Shown piece by piece: positions 1 to 7,540 of a stretch of DNA of 13,550 nt (positions are counted from its first letter, which is position 1; every line of letters starts with the position of its first letter). The DNA lies in assembly GCA_934446565.1 (NCBI GenBank), contig CAKSEO010000061.1, forward strand, positions 1 through 13,550. Reading direction: 5' to 3'. The notes under the pieces are model-generated. The model worked only from the letters and a program-made list of their open reading frames with translations. It did no database searches and was not told the DNA's origin. A program made the position numbers and the translations under genes. The DNA is from an uncultured Oscillospiraceae bacterium (lineage in GTDB: Bacteria > Bacillota > Clostridia > Oscillospirales > Ruminococcaceae).

Positions 1-25
1 TCATATTCCTCGCTGCTTAATATTC

Positions 26-65
26 AAAAAGCCCTCTTTCTTTTTTCTACGAAAGATGGCTTTTT
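26..65. terminator. Bidirectional intrinsic terminator
   Basis: The arms are AAAAAGCC plus TCTTTC (26-40) and GAAAGA plus GGCTTTTT (51-65), separated by about 10 nt and broken by one unpaired base on each side. A run of A on one flank and T on the other gives a U-tract in both directions. It lies downstream of the minus-strand synthetase gene, and could also end a convergent plus-strand gene lying off the left edge of the window. Confidence 0.75.
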
Positions 66-77
66 CGACAAGCTGAA

Positions 78-102
78 ACGGGGCTGTCAGAAACAGCCCC
101 GT
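78..102 (-). terminator. Hairpin directly after the MetRS stop codon
   Basis: An ACGGGGCTGT / ACAGCCCCGT stem with a 5-nt loop sits 6 bases past the stop codon of the minus-strand synthetase. On the minus strand only a short T-run (TTTC) follows, so it is a weak terminator alone. It may act as a 3'-end stabiliser in tandem with the stronger hairpin at 26-65. Confidence 0.55.
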
Positions 103-107
103 TGGTT

Positions 108-2129
108 TTATTCTTCGGAATTTGTGTTGAACTGGCTCTCGTGTTTGGTGAAGAAATCCACTCTCGGCTCGAGGAACTTCAGCTTGTGATCCTTTCCGCC
201 GGTGAAATCCGAAATGGTGTCGAATATCTTGTCCCAGCTCCAGAAGCTCTTGTCGAGCTGGAGGTACTCAAGGATCATCTCTGTGCCCTGCGGAGCCATT
301 GGATGGAGCAGCACTGCGGCTGTCCTTATCATATGGAACACCTGGATAAGCGCGTGACGGCGCGCCTCGTTGTCGTCCGCCTTATCGGCGTCGCCGAGGT
401 TCTTTGCCATGAACTTGCTTGCCTTTCTGATGTAGCTGTCCAGTACATAGGTCGCCTGATGGAACTCGAAGCGGTACATGAAACGCTCGTAGTCCAGGAT
501 AGCTTTCTTAGCGTCGGCAAGCACCTGCTCATCTACGTCGCCTACCGGCATAACCCCGTCGAAGTATTTCTGCGTGGAGTAAATGCAGGTGCGGATGATA
601 CGGTTGAATACGTTGGAAAGCAGGAAGCCGTCCTTTACTACAGGATCGGGATCCTCTGGCTTTGCCTTGGGATTGTAGGGCTTGGGCATGAAGCTTACGC
701 TGCGCTGACCGAGACCTAAGCCCAGGAAGTGCATGCGGAGCTGCTCGGGAGTGTAATAATCCAGCAGGTCTGCTGCCATAGGAGGCTTGATCTCACCGGA
801 GCTGGAAGCTTTCTTATCCAGGAACAGGATGTGGTTATTTGCGCAGAGTATCGGCAGCTGCATTTCACCCTCCGGCGGGTCGATGGTGTTTTCGCCCTCC
901 TTAAGTCCCATGAACATAGCCATTTCTGCAACGCCGTAGAAGTAGATGTTGTCGGCGCCGATGAACTGGTATACATTCGCGTCCTTGCTGCACCAGAACT
1001 GCTTCCACTCCTCGGGGTCGCGTCCCTGCTGCTCAAGCGCAGCCTGCGTAAAGGAAATAGGAGCCCAGAGAGATTCGGGCCATACCCAGATCGTCAGCGG
1101 ATCCTCGCCCTCGAGCACCGGCGCGGGAACTCCCCACTCTATGTTGCCTGTCAGTCTGAACGGAACCAGCGTCTTTCCGGTGCGGTAACGAATGCCGTTT
1201 GCGGAGAGTATCGCGGTTGCCTTGTTCATTTCGTCGAGCTCGGTGAACTTGATGGTGAAACTGGGCTTGTTCTTTTCCTCGATGAATTCGTGTTCCGGAA
1301 GCTGATCCTTGACTGCGTTGTAGCTGTCGAGGAGTTCGTTCTTGATGTGTACGACGGGGTCGGCAAGGAACTCGGAAATAGTCTTGGAAACAAGCTGGCG
1401 GACGTTCTTCTGCTTGGATATCTTCTCCACATATTCCTTGAGAAGTTTGTTGTAAGCCGGCAGGTCGAAGTACCAGTTCTCAACGTCCTTCATTATGGGC
1501 TTATCGCCGGTGAGAGTGCTTTTCGGGTCTATGAGGTTTTCCGGCATGTACTGATGACCGAGGTCGCACTCGTCGGCGTATGCCTTTTCGCTGTGGCAGC
1601 CATCTACCGGGCACTTTCCTATTACCTGTCTGCCGTTGAGGAAGCAGCCTGCCTTTTCATCGTAGAACTGCTTGGTGCTGATACGGTGCAGGTGACCATT
1701 CTTATAAAGAGTGCGGATAAACCAGTCGGACACATTGTTGTGTATTTCGGCTGTTCTCCCCAGACCGGACGCACCGAAGATGTTCAGACTGATCATATAG
1801 TCGTCGAGGGTCTTTTTCTGAGCCTTGTGGTTTTCCTCAACGAAATCGTGGATGGTTCCCTTGAATCCCTGGGTTTCGCAAAGCTTGCGGTAGCTTTCCG
1901 CGATAGGAGATCCGTAGCAGTCGGTGCCGGATACGAAAATTACATTCTCGTCGCCAAGTCTGTCGCGCAGGAATCTTGCGTAAACGTCGGCAAATACGAA
2001 CACTCCGCCGATGTGTCCAAAGTGGAGTTTCTTATTGCCGTAGGGCATACCTCCGGTGATTATTGCGCGCTTCGGGAATTCCGGACGGGGTATTTCGTGT
2101 TTTACAAATTCCTTTTTCTCTTCGCTCAT
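108..2129 (-). CDS. metG: Methionyl-tRNA synthetase, divergent form
   Basis: Class I aminoacyl-tRNA synthetase of 673 residues, predicted to charge tRNA-Met in the cytoplasm. Visible features: the HIGH-type motif HFGH at residues 36-39 after a TGGMPYGN strand; a knuckle with likely zinc ligands C173, C178, C188 and H192; the MetRS-typical stretch PKSTLTG...FDLP (202-224); GNIEWGVPAP (328-337); and FIGADNIYFY (389-398). An all-alpha anticodon-binding region follows, with no C-terminal EMAP/tRNA-binding domain. Two oddities: the KMSKS loop reads KKASS (439-443), and about 60 more residues than in E. coli MetRS lie between FDLP and the WGVP strand. It may therefore be a second MetRS rather than the only copy. 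Start: ATG at 2129 with AAAGGA about 11 bases upstream. No T-box fits in the roughly 65-nt leader. Confidence 0.87.
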   Translation of the reverse strand: MSEEKKEFVKHEIPRPEFPKRAIITGGMPYGNKKLHFGHIGGVFVFADVYARFLRDRLGDENVIFVSGTDCYGSPIAESYRKLCETQGFKGTIHDFVEENHKAQKKTLDDYMISLNIFGASGLGRTAEIHNNVSDWFIRTLYKNGHLHRISTKQFYDEKAGCFLNGRQVIGKCPVDGCHSEKAYADECDLGHQYMPENLIDPKSTLTGDKPIMKDVENWYFDLPAYNKLLKEYVEKISKQKNVRQLVSKTISEFLADPVVHIKNELLDSYNAVKDQLPEHEFIEEKNKPSFTIKFTELDEMNKATAILSANGIRYRTGKTLVPFRLTGNIEWGVPAPVLEGEDPLTIWVWPESLWAPISFTQAALEQQGRDPEEWKQFWCSKDANVYQFIGADNIYFYGVAEMAMFMGLKEGENTIDPPEGEMQLPILCANNHILFLDKKASSSGEIKPPMAADLLDYYTPEQLRMHFLGLGLGQRSVSFMPKPYNPKAKPEDPDPVVKDGFLLSNVFNRIIRTCIYSTQKYFDGVMPVGDVDEQVLADAKKAILDYERFMYRFEFHQATYVLDSYIRKASKFMAKNLGDADKADDNEARRHALIQVFHMIRTAAVLLHPMAPQGTEMILEYLQLDKSFWSWDKIFDTISDFTGGKDHKLKFLEPRVDFFTKHESQFNTNSEE

Positions 2130-2202
2130 TGTGTTATATTTCCTTTCTTGAAGGTGATCCGTTCCTTTTCCGATTTTGATCCCGGATATATTTATAATCT
2201 AT

Positions 2203-2231
2203 ATGATACCACATTATTGCAAAAAAATCAA
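2203..2231 (-). promoter_or_regulatory. Sigma-A promoter of the MetRS gene
   Basis: On the minus strand, TTGATT (2226-2231) and TATCAT (2203-2208) are separated by 17 bases. This predicts transcription starting near 2196 and a leader of about 65 nt. The leader is too short for a T-box and shows no obvious riboswitch. Confidence 0.6.
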
Positions 2232-2308
2232 GACTGGACAGGAGAAAAAAGCGTTTGTTACTTTCAGTTCTTCAAATGGATGAAATGAATTCAGAAGTGC
2301 TCGGGAAA

Positions 2309-2361
2309 GTTTAAAAAAATTTGTAAAAACCCTTGACAAACGCAGATAAAAGTGTTATAAT
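2309..2361 (+). promoter_or_regulatory. Perfect-consensus promoter of the tRNA operon with UP-like element
   Basis: TTGACA (2333-2338) and TATAAT (2356-2361) match consensus at all positions with a 17-bp spacer. An A/T-rich tract (about 2309-2329) immediately upstream resembles an UP element. This is typical of strong stable-RNA promoters. It is divergent from the MetRS promoter. Confidence 0.88.
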
Positions 2362-2391
2362 AATTAAGCGTTGATGTAAAGCATCTAGTAT

Positions 2392-2465
2392 GCGGGTGTA
2401 GTTCAATGGTAGAATCCCAGCCTTCCAAGCTGGTCGCGTGGGTTCGATTCCCATCACCCGCTCCA
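2392..2465 (+). tRNA. tRNA-Gly(TCC)
   Basis: The cloverleaf is complete. The acceptor arm GCGGGTG (2392-2398) pairs with CACCCGC (2455-2461), the discriminator is T2462, and CCA is encoded. The anticodon stem CCAGC/GCTGG encloses loop CTTCCAA with anticodon TCC at 2424-2426. The T-arm carries TTCGATT. It is the first gene of the tRNA operon, about 25 bases after the predicted start of transcription. Confidence 0.96.
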
Positions 2466-2493
2466 AGCCTTAATAAGGCTGTGTATAGGATAC

Positions 2494-2570
<77 letters not shown>

Positions 2571-2576
2571 TACATG

Positions 2577-2653
2577 GTGGGTATAGCGTAGCCGGTTAAC
2601 GCGTCGGATTGTGGTCCCGAAGATCGTGGGTTCGATTCCCACTACCCACCCCA
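2577..2653 (+). tRNA. tRNA-His(GTG)
   Basis: The acceptor GTGGGTA pairs with TACCCAC, the discriminator is C, and CCA is encoded. G2576 just before the acceptor arm supplies the G-1 that identifies tRNA-His, so the mature RNA probably begins at 2576. Anticodon GTG lies at 2611-2613 in loop TTGTGGT. The innermost anticodon-stem pair (A2608/C2616) is mismatched; the other four pair normally. Confidence 0.95.
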
Positions 2654-2659
2654 GATAAG

Positions 2660-2689
2660 AAAAGGCATAGGGTTTACCTGTGCCTTTTT
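2660..2689 (+). terminator. Intrinsic terminator between tRNA-His and tRNA-Gln
   Basis: The outer arms AAAAGGCA (2660-2667) and TGCCTTTT (2681-2688) pair perfectly, an inner AGG/CCT pairing shortens the loop, and the 3' arm runs into five T. It falls inside the tRNA cluster, so it should reduce transcription into tRNA-Gln. Confidence 0.7.
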
Positions 2690-2705
2690 CGTTAAGATCA
2701 AAAAT

Positions 2706-2780
2706 TGGGATATAGCCAAGCGGTAAGGCAAGGGTCTTTGACTCCCTCATGCGTGCGTTCAAATCGCACTATCCCAACCA
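2706..2780 (+). tRNA. tRNA-Gln(TTG)
   Basis: The acceptor TGGGATA (2706-2712) pairs with TATCCCA (2770-2776), the discriminator is A, and CCA is encoded. The loop CTTTGAC carries anticodon TTG at 2738-2740. The innermost anticodon-stem pair is T-T (2735/2743). The gene begins 17 bases past a terminator-like hairpin with no room for a separate promoter, so its expression probably depends on readthrough. Confidence 0.95.
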
Positions 2781-2792
2781 AACTATACTATC

Positions 2793-2821
2793 AAAACCCT
2801 GTCCGTTAGGACGGGGTTTTT
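2793..2821 (+). terminator. Terminator of the tRNA operon
   Basis: AAAACCCTGTCC and GGACGGGGTTTT form a 12-bp stem with one G-U pair and a GTTA loop, followed by a further T. It lies 12 bases after the CCA end of tRNA-Gln. Confidence 0.85.
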
Positions 2822-2838
2822 GATATATGATCGAAATT

Positions 2839-2866
2839 AAAAACCGCGCATTAAAATAATGCGCGG
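2839..2866 (-). terminator. Terminator after the GH13 gene
   Basis: CCGCGCATTA / TAATGCGCGG (2844-2866) forms a perfect 10-bp stem with a 3-nt loop. On the minus strand it is followed by TTTTTAATTT. It lies 10 bases beyond the GH13 stop codon and is convergent with the tRNA operon terminator. Confidence 0.85.
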
Positions 2867-2876
2867 CTAAAGTCTG

Positions 2877-4763
2877 TTATACCTTGCAATAGATGACTGC
2901 GTAGTCAAACGGGGAAACATGCACCTTTCCGTCCGCAATGCCTTTTTCGTAGCGGTCGAATGCCGGTACGAAATCGTAGAACATGTCGGTCTTGTCGTTG
3001 ACGATATCGAATGTTCTGCCGCGGGTGCTCTTGTTGAGGTAGATTATTGCTGCTTCGCGGGTTATCTTGTCATAGCGTGCGAATACGCATACGTTATCGT
3101 CCACCTCGATGAACATCATGTGACCCTGCTCAAAAGCGTGGGTACCCTTGCGGATAACGCCGAGCTGACGTGTAAACTCAATGAGATCAAGGTTTTCACG
3201 TCCCCAGGGGTAGCAACGGCGGTTGAACGGGTCGCGGTAGCCCTCCATGCCAGCCTCGTCGCCGTAATATACAGACGGTATTCCCGGCAGGAAGAACTGA
3301 AGTACCATAGCGCACTTCATCAGCGAGATACCGTACATGTACTGTTGACCGTTGAGATAACGCTCCGCCTGCCAGTCCTTGCTGTTCCAGCCGATCTCAT
3401 CGCCTGCAAGGCGCGTCAGCGCACGCTCGGTATCGTGGGTGGAAAGGAAGTTCATCAGCATATCTATGGCGGGCTTGGGGTAGTGGTCGAGAATAGTCAT
3501 AACGCTGTCGGTGAACGCCTTTGCGTCAGCGTATTTGACGTAATTCAGTATCGCTTCCTTGAACGGGTAGTTCATGACGCTGTCGAGCTGACCTCCGATG
3601 AGGTAACGTCTGCGGACGCCGTAGCTTTCCTTGTTGGAAGCGTCCTCCCAAACCTCGCCGTAAACTATCTTATCGCCGCCCTTAGCCTTGACCGCCTTGT
3701 TGATGTTGTCAAGGAACTCGTCAGGAAGCTCATCGGCAACGTCGAGTCTCCAACCCTGCGCTCCGAGGTCTATCCACTTCTGGAGGATGCCGTTCTCTCC
3801 GCAGATGTAGTTTGTGTACTCTGGGTTGTTCTCGTTGACGTTCGGGAGCGTAGTTATTCCCCACCAGCTTTCGTACTTATCCGGATAGCCCGTGAAGCTG
3901 TACCACGGGAAATACGGACTGTTGCGGTCACGGTATGCGCCGGTATGGTCGCCGTATCTTCCGAACTTGTTGAAGTAGATGGAATCCGCGCCTGTATGCG
4001 AGAATACGCCGTCCAGGATAACGCTTATGCCCATTTCCTTAGCCTTGGCGCAGAGCTCCTTGAAATCCTCCTCCGTGCCTAGCATGGGGTCTATCTTTTC
4101 GTAATTTGCGGTGTTGTAGCGGTGATTCTCGTGAGCCTCGAATATCGGGTTGAGGTAAATAACGGTAGTTCCCAGACTCTTGATATAGGGGAGCTTCTCG
4201 ATGATTCCCTGAAGGTCGCCGCCGAAGTAATCGTTGTTGCGGACTATGCCCTTTTCATCGGGCTTGTAGTAGGGCGTAGCGTACCAGTCGTCGCGCATGA
4301 TACGGCCGGTCGGGACGTTTTCATGCGGCTTTCCGCTCTTGCAGAAGCGGTCGGGGAATATCTGATACATGATACCGCCGCGAATGAACAGCGGGGTGTA
4401 CAGATTCTCGTCAAATACCGTGAGCTGGAAAAGCTCCTCGCCCTCGAATACGCCCTCGGAAGCGCCGCGGCGCTTGATGTAGCGGCGTCTGCCGTCCAGC
4501 ACGCAGGTGAAGTAGTAGTGGTGAAGTCCCACATTGTTCGGCGTGAAGCAGCAGGAATAGATGTTGTCATCGCCGCTTTCGTCCTGGAGTATCAGTTCAA
4601 TGAAGCGCTCCTTGTAGCCGGGGCGGAACATGACCAGCGTCAGGTCTGTGACGTGCATGTGCTTGGGTAGGCGGATATTGTAGATACTCGGCTGTCCACG
4701 GCGCAGCGCGCCGAAAGGGTGCTTGTACTCGTTGTCAAAGCAGTCAAAAATCGGTTTTCCCAT
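2877..4763 (-). CDS. Cytoplasmic GH13 alpha-glucan hydrolase (neopullulanase/maltodextrinase type)
   Basis: Retaining alpha-amylase-family enzyme of 628 residues, predicted to hydrolyse alpha-1,4 (possibly also 1,6) bonds in maltodextrins, pullulan or glycogen limit dextrin. An N-terminal beta-sandwich-like region (about 1-125) precedes a TIM barrel opening at GGIMYQIFPDRF (129-140). The four family regions are visible: DGVFSH (251-256), GWRLDVADE with nucleophile D341, GEVWE with acid/base E370, and STHDTE with H443 and D444. A C-terminal beta domain ends the protein. There is no signal peptide, so it acts inside the cell. The start has AAGGAG 6 bases upstream. It follows glgP on the same strand with a 90-base gap containing a hairpin. 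N-domain and length suggest the GH13_20 or a related subfamily, but the exact specificity cannot be read from the sequence. Confidence 0.88.
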   Translation of the reverse strand: MGKPIFDCFDNEYKHPFGALRRGQPSIYNIRLPKHMHVTDLTLVMFRPGYKERFIELILQDESGDDNIYSCCFTPNNVGLHHYYFTCVLDGRRRYIKRRGASEGVFEGEELFQLTVFDENLYTPLFIRGGIMYQIFPDRFCKSGKPHENVPTGRIMRDDWYATPYYKPDEKGIVRNNDYFGGDLQGIIEKLPYIKSLGTTVIYLNPIFEAHENHRYNTANYEKIDPMLGTEEDFKELCAKAKEMGISVILDGVFSHTGADSIYFNKFGRYGDHTGAYRDRNSPYFPWYSFTGYPDKYESWWGITTLPNVNENNPEYTNYICGENGILQKWIDLGAQGWRLDVADELPDEFLDNINKAVKAKGGDKIVYGEVWEDASNKESYGVRRRYLIGGQLDSVMNYPFKEAILNYVKYADAKAFTDSVMTILDHYPKPAIDMLMNFLSTHDTERALTRLAGDEIGWNSKDWQAERYLNGQQYMYGISLMKCAMVLQFFLPGIPSVYYGDEAGMEGYRDPFNRRCYPWGRENLDLIEFTRQLGVIRKGTHAFEQGHMMFIEVDDNVCVFARYDKITREAAIIYLNKSTRGRTFDIVNDKTDMFYDFVPAFDRYEKGIADGKVHVSPFDYAVIYCKV

Positions 4764-4789
4764 GAATTTCTCCTTAGATGGTAATACGG

Positions 4790-4834
4790 AAAAAGGCGGT
4801 TAATGCCGCAGCCATACAGCCGCGGCATGCCGCC
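4790..4834 (-). terminator. Hairpin terminator/attenuator between glgP and the GH13 gene
   Basis: On the minus strand GGCGG...CCGCC encloses a further ATGCCGC/GCGGCAT stem, and five T follow. It lies about 20 bases after the glgP stop. No promoter fits between it and the GH13 start, so partial readthrough from glgP is the likely source of GH13 mRNA. Confidence 0.7.
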
Positions 4835-4853
4835 TGAAATATTTCGTGCGAAA

Positions 4854-7250
4854 TTACTTGAGGTTCCAGATATCTCTTGCGTAGTCGGTAACTGCGCGGT
4901 CTGCGGAGAATCTGCCAGCGCCTGCGATATTGTACAGGGACTTCTTGTTCCAGTCAAGCTGGTTTCTGTATACTTCGCTGATGTAGTGCTGTGTTCCGCG
5001 GTAGCTGTCGAAGTCTGCGAGCGCCATGTAGAAATCCTTGTTCTTGATGGAGTTTGCAACTTCCTCGAATGTTGCGCCGTTGATACCGTTGTACATACGA
5101 GCCATTACATCGCGGATGACCTGGCTGCCATTGATGTAATCCTCAGGGTGATAGCCCTTCATGCGGAGCTCGTTGACCTCGGGAGTTCTCATGCCGAAGA
5201 TGAAGATGTTGTCGGTGCCAACAGCCTCATGTATCTCGACGTTAGCGCCATCGTAGGTTCCGAGGGTCAGCGCGCCGTTGAGCATGAGTTTCATGTTACC
5301 GGTACCGGATGCCTCTGTACCTGCGAGGGAGATCTGCTCGGAAATTTCAGCAGCGGGCATGAGGATCTCGGACAGAGTTACGCGGTAATCCTCCAGGAAT
5401 ACAACGGAGAGCTTCTCGCGGATCTTCGGGTTGTGCTTGATCTCCTCGCCGATGCACCAGATCATCTTGATGATCTGCTTTGCGATGTAGTAGCCGGGAG
5501 CTGCCTTGGAAGCAAAGATGTAGGTCTTGGGAACAAAGTCAGCGTCCGGATTCTGGAGCAGGTAGTTGTAATCAGCAATGATGTTCATTGCATTGAGCTG
5601 CTGGCGCTTGTATTCGTGCAGACGCTTAACCTGTACATCAAAGATGGAATCGAGGTTCAGCTTAGTGCCGGTGGTCTTTTCAACGTACTCAGCAAATGCC
5701 TGCTTGTTCTGCTTCTTGATCTTGCCGAGCTGCTCGAGAACGTTCTTGTCGTTAGCGAATACCTGGAACTTGATGAGCTCGGAAGCGTCCTTCTTGAAGC
5801 CTTCGCCGATGCACTGGGAGAGCAGGTCGGTAAGACCCTTGTTGCTCTGGAGCAGCCATCTTCTGTAAGCGATACCGTTGGTGACGTTCTTGAACTGGGA
5901 GGGTCTGTCGAGGTACTGGAGTCTGAATACGTCGTCCTTGATTATCTGGCTGTGCAGCTTGGAAACGCCGTTTACGCTGTGGGAAGCAGCAACGCAGAGG
6001 TAAGCCATGTGGATCTTGCCGCCCTGGATAATGGACATCTTGGAAACTCTGTCGCTGTCCTGGGTCCTGTTGAACAGATCCTCGCAGTAACGGCGGTTGA
6101 TCTCGCAGATGATGGAGTAGATTCTCGGGAGGATCTTCTCAACAAGGCTCTGATCCCACTTCTCGAGCGCCTCAGCCATAACGGTGTGGTTGGTGTAAGC
6201 GAAGGTGTTGGTAACGATGTGCCAAGCCTGCTCCCAGCCGTAGCCGCACTCGTCGAGGAGGATTCTCATCAGCTCGGGGATAGCGAGGGTCGGGTGAGTA
6301 TCGTTGATGTGGATAGCTACCTTCTCGTGGAAGTTCTCCAGTGTGCCGTATACGTTCATGTGGCGCATTACGATGTCGCCTACGGAAGCGGCGCACATGA
6401 AGTACTGCTGACGCAGACGGAGCGCCTTACCCTCGAGGTGGTTATCGTTAGGATAAAGTACCTTGGAGATAGCGTGGGCGATGTTGTTTGCGCCCATTGC
6501 CTTAGCGTAGTCGCCGGTGTTGAAGCTGTTCATATCAAAGGACATGGACTCTGCGCTCCACAGACGGAGCTTGGAAACGCCCTTGCTGTCGTAGCCGGAA
6601 ACGTACATATCATAAGGAACAGCGTTAACTGTGGTGTAGTTAACGTGCTCGAGGTGGTGGTAGTTATCCTCCCAGTACTCATTGATCTGACCGTCGAAGT
6701 GGACCTCGATAGCCTGGTCAGGAACAGGAACCAGCCAAGCGCCGCCGCCGGGGAGCCAGTTATCGGGGAGCTCGGTCTGCCAGCCGTCAACGATCTTCTG
6801 CTTGAAGATACCGTACTCATAACGGATAGAGTAGCCGGTAGCGGGGTAATCGCAGGTAGCAAGACCATCCATATAGCAAGCGGCAAGTCTGCCCAGACCG
6901 CCGTTACCAAGACCTGCGTCCGGCTCCTCGTCGAAAACGCTGTCGATCTTGATGCCCATATCCTTGAGAGCTTCCTCAGCAACGTCCTGCATGCCGAGGT
7001 TGTAAAGGCTGGTCTTGAGGGAGCGACCCATCAGGAACTCCATGGAGAGGTAATAAACCTGCTTTCTTCCCTTGGAGTTGCAGTCGTGCATGAAGTTATG
7101 ACGCTTTTCCTTGAGGTAGTTGACTACTACAGAGGAAAGTGCGCGGTAGACCTGTGTTATTGTAGCGTTCTGTGAATCGGTACGGAAATCGAATTCCAGT
7201 ATGCCGTCGAGCTGTCTTTTCAGCTCCTCCTTAGTAAACGGAGAATTCAT
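4854..7250 (-). CDS. glgP: Glycogen/maltodextrin phosphorylase
   Basis: Family GT35 enzyme of 798 residues, close to the usual 800-815, that releases glucose-1-phosphate from non-reducing ends of alpha-1,4-glucan using phosphate and pyridoxal phosphate (PLP). Visible signatures: EFLMGRSL (71-78), GLGNGGLGRLAACY (113-126), the HINDTHP active-site loop (314-320), VKRLHEYKRQ (541-550) and the PLP site EASGTGNMKLMLNGA (646-660), where K654 should bind the cofactor. It is cytoplasmic with no signal peptide. The start is ATG at 7250; AAAGGGG lies about 12 bases upstream, a rather long spacing, but no better start is visible. It is the first gene of a two-gene glucan-degradation unit with its own promoter at 7314-7342. 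The sequence alone does not separate glycogen from maltodextrin preference. Confidence 0.95.
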   Translation of the reverse strand: MNSPFTKEELKRQLDGILEFDFRTDSQNATITQVYRALSSVVVNYLKEKRHNFMHDCNSKGRKQVYYLSMEFLMGRSLKTSLYNLGMQDVAEEALKDMGIKIDSVFDEEPDAGLGNGGLGRLAACYMDGLATCDYPATGYSIRYEYGIFKQKIVDGWQTELPDNWLPGGGAWLVPVPDQAIEVHFDGQINEYWEDNYHHLEHVNYTTVNAVPYDMYVSGYDSKGVSKLRLWSAESMSFDMNSFNTGDYAKAMGANNIAHAISKVLYPNDNHLEGKALRLRQQYFMCAASVGDIVMRHMNVYGTLENFHEKVAIHINDTHPTLAIPELMRILLDECGYGWEQAWHIVTNTFAYTNHTVMAEALEKWDQSLVEKILPRIYSIICEINRRYCEDLFNRTQDSDRVSKMSIIQGGKIHMAYLCVAASHSVNGVSKLHSQIIKDDVFRLQYLDRPSQFKNVTNGIAYRRWLLQSNKGLTDLLSQCIGEGFKKDASELIKFQVFANDKNVLEQLGKIKKQNKQAFAEYVEKTTGTKLNLDSIFDVQVKRLHEYKRQQLNAMNIIADYNYLLQNPDADFVPKTYIFASKAAPGYYIAKQIIKMIWCIGEEIKHNPKIREKLSVVFLEDYRVTLSEILMPAAEISEQISLAGTEASGTGNMKLMLNGALTLGTYDGANVEIHEAVGTDNIFIFGMRTPEVNELRMKGYHPEDYINGSQVIRDVMARMYNGINGATFEEVANSIKNKDFYMALADFDSYRGTQHYISEVYRNQLDWNKKSLYNIAGAGRFSADRAVTDYARDIWNLK

Positions 7251-7313
7251 TCTTTTAATTGACCCCTTTCAATGTGGCGCTTTGCACCTGTTGCTTATTT
7301 TTCACCATCTATC

Positions 7314-7342
7314 ATTATACTATTTTCTCCGCGGAATTGCAA
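7314..7342 (-). promoter_or_regulatory. Sigma-A promoter of glgP
   Basis: On the minus strand TTGCAA (7337-7342) and TATAAT (7314-7319) are 17 bases apart. The leader would be about 55 nt. I saw no convincing catabolite-responsive element nearby. The remaining bases up to the htrA terminator (7343-7480) show no gene or clear signal. Confidence 0.75.
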
Positions 7343-7480
7343 GGATTTAGACGCATAACTGTGAAATATAACAATGGCGACCTATTGATTTTGAGTAATT
7401 TAGACAATATTCCTAGTAGTCATTGGTAACAGTTTGAACATTATTCGACCGTGTAACGATTACAGTCAATTTAAATTAGG

Positions 7481-7517
7481 AAATAAAAAACACCGCCGGG
7501 CTTTTAAAGCCCGGCGG
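7481..7517 (-). terminator. Terminator of htrA
   Basis: CCGCCGGGCTTT / AAAGCCCGGCGG (7493-7517) is a perfect stem. On the minus strand it is followed by TGTTTTTTATTT. It lies 23 bases after the htrA stop codon. Confidence 0.9.
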
Positions 7518-7540
7518 CGCATTGCAAATTATAAGTTTTA

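Noticed and set aside
2130..2202. T-box or riboswitch in the synthetase leader
   Set aside because: The leader is only about 65 nt from the predicted start and lacks a T-box sequence or specifier stem.
729..2288. A 519-codon plus-strand ORF opposite the MetRS gene
   Set aside because: It is antisense to a gene with clear synthetase motifs, and no recognisable domain or ribosome binding site was seen.
2919..4670. Plus-strand ORFs of 387 and 182 codons opposite the GH13 gene
   Set aside because: They are shadows of the GH13 reading frame, whose four catalytic regions are intact on the minus strand.
4803..7175. A 790-codon plus-strand ORF opposite glgP
   Set aside because: It is exactly antisense to a clear glycogen phosphorylase, has no family motif, and arises from codon bias of the real gene.
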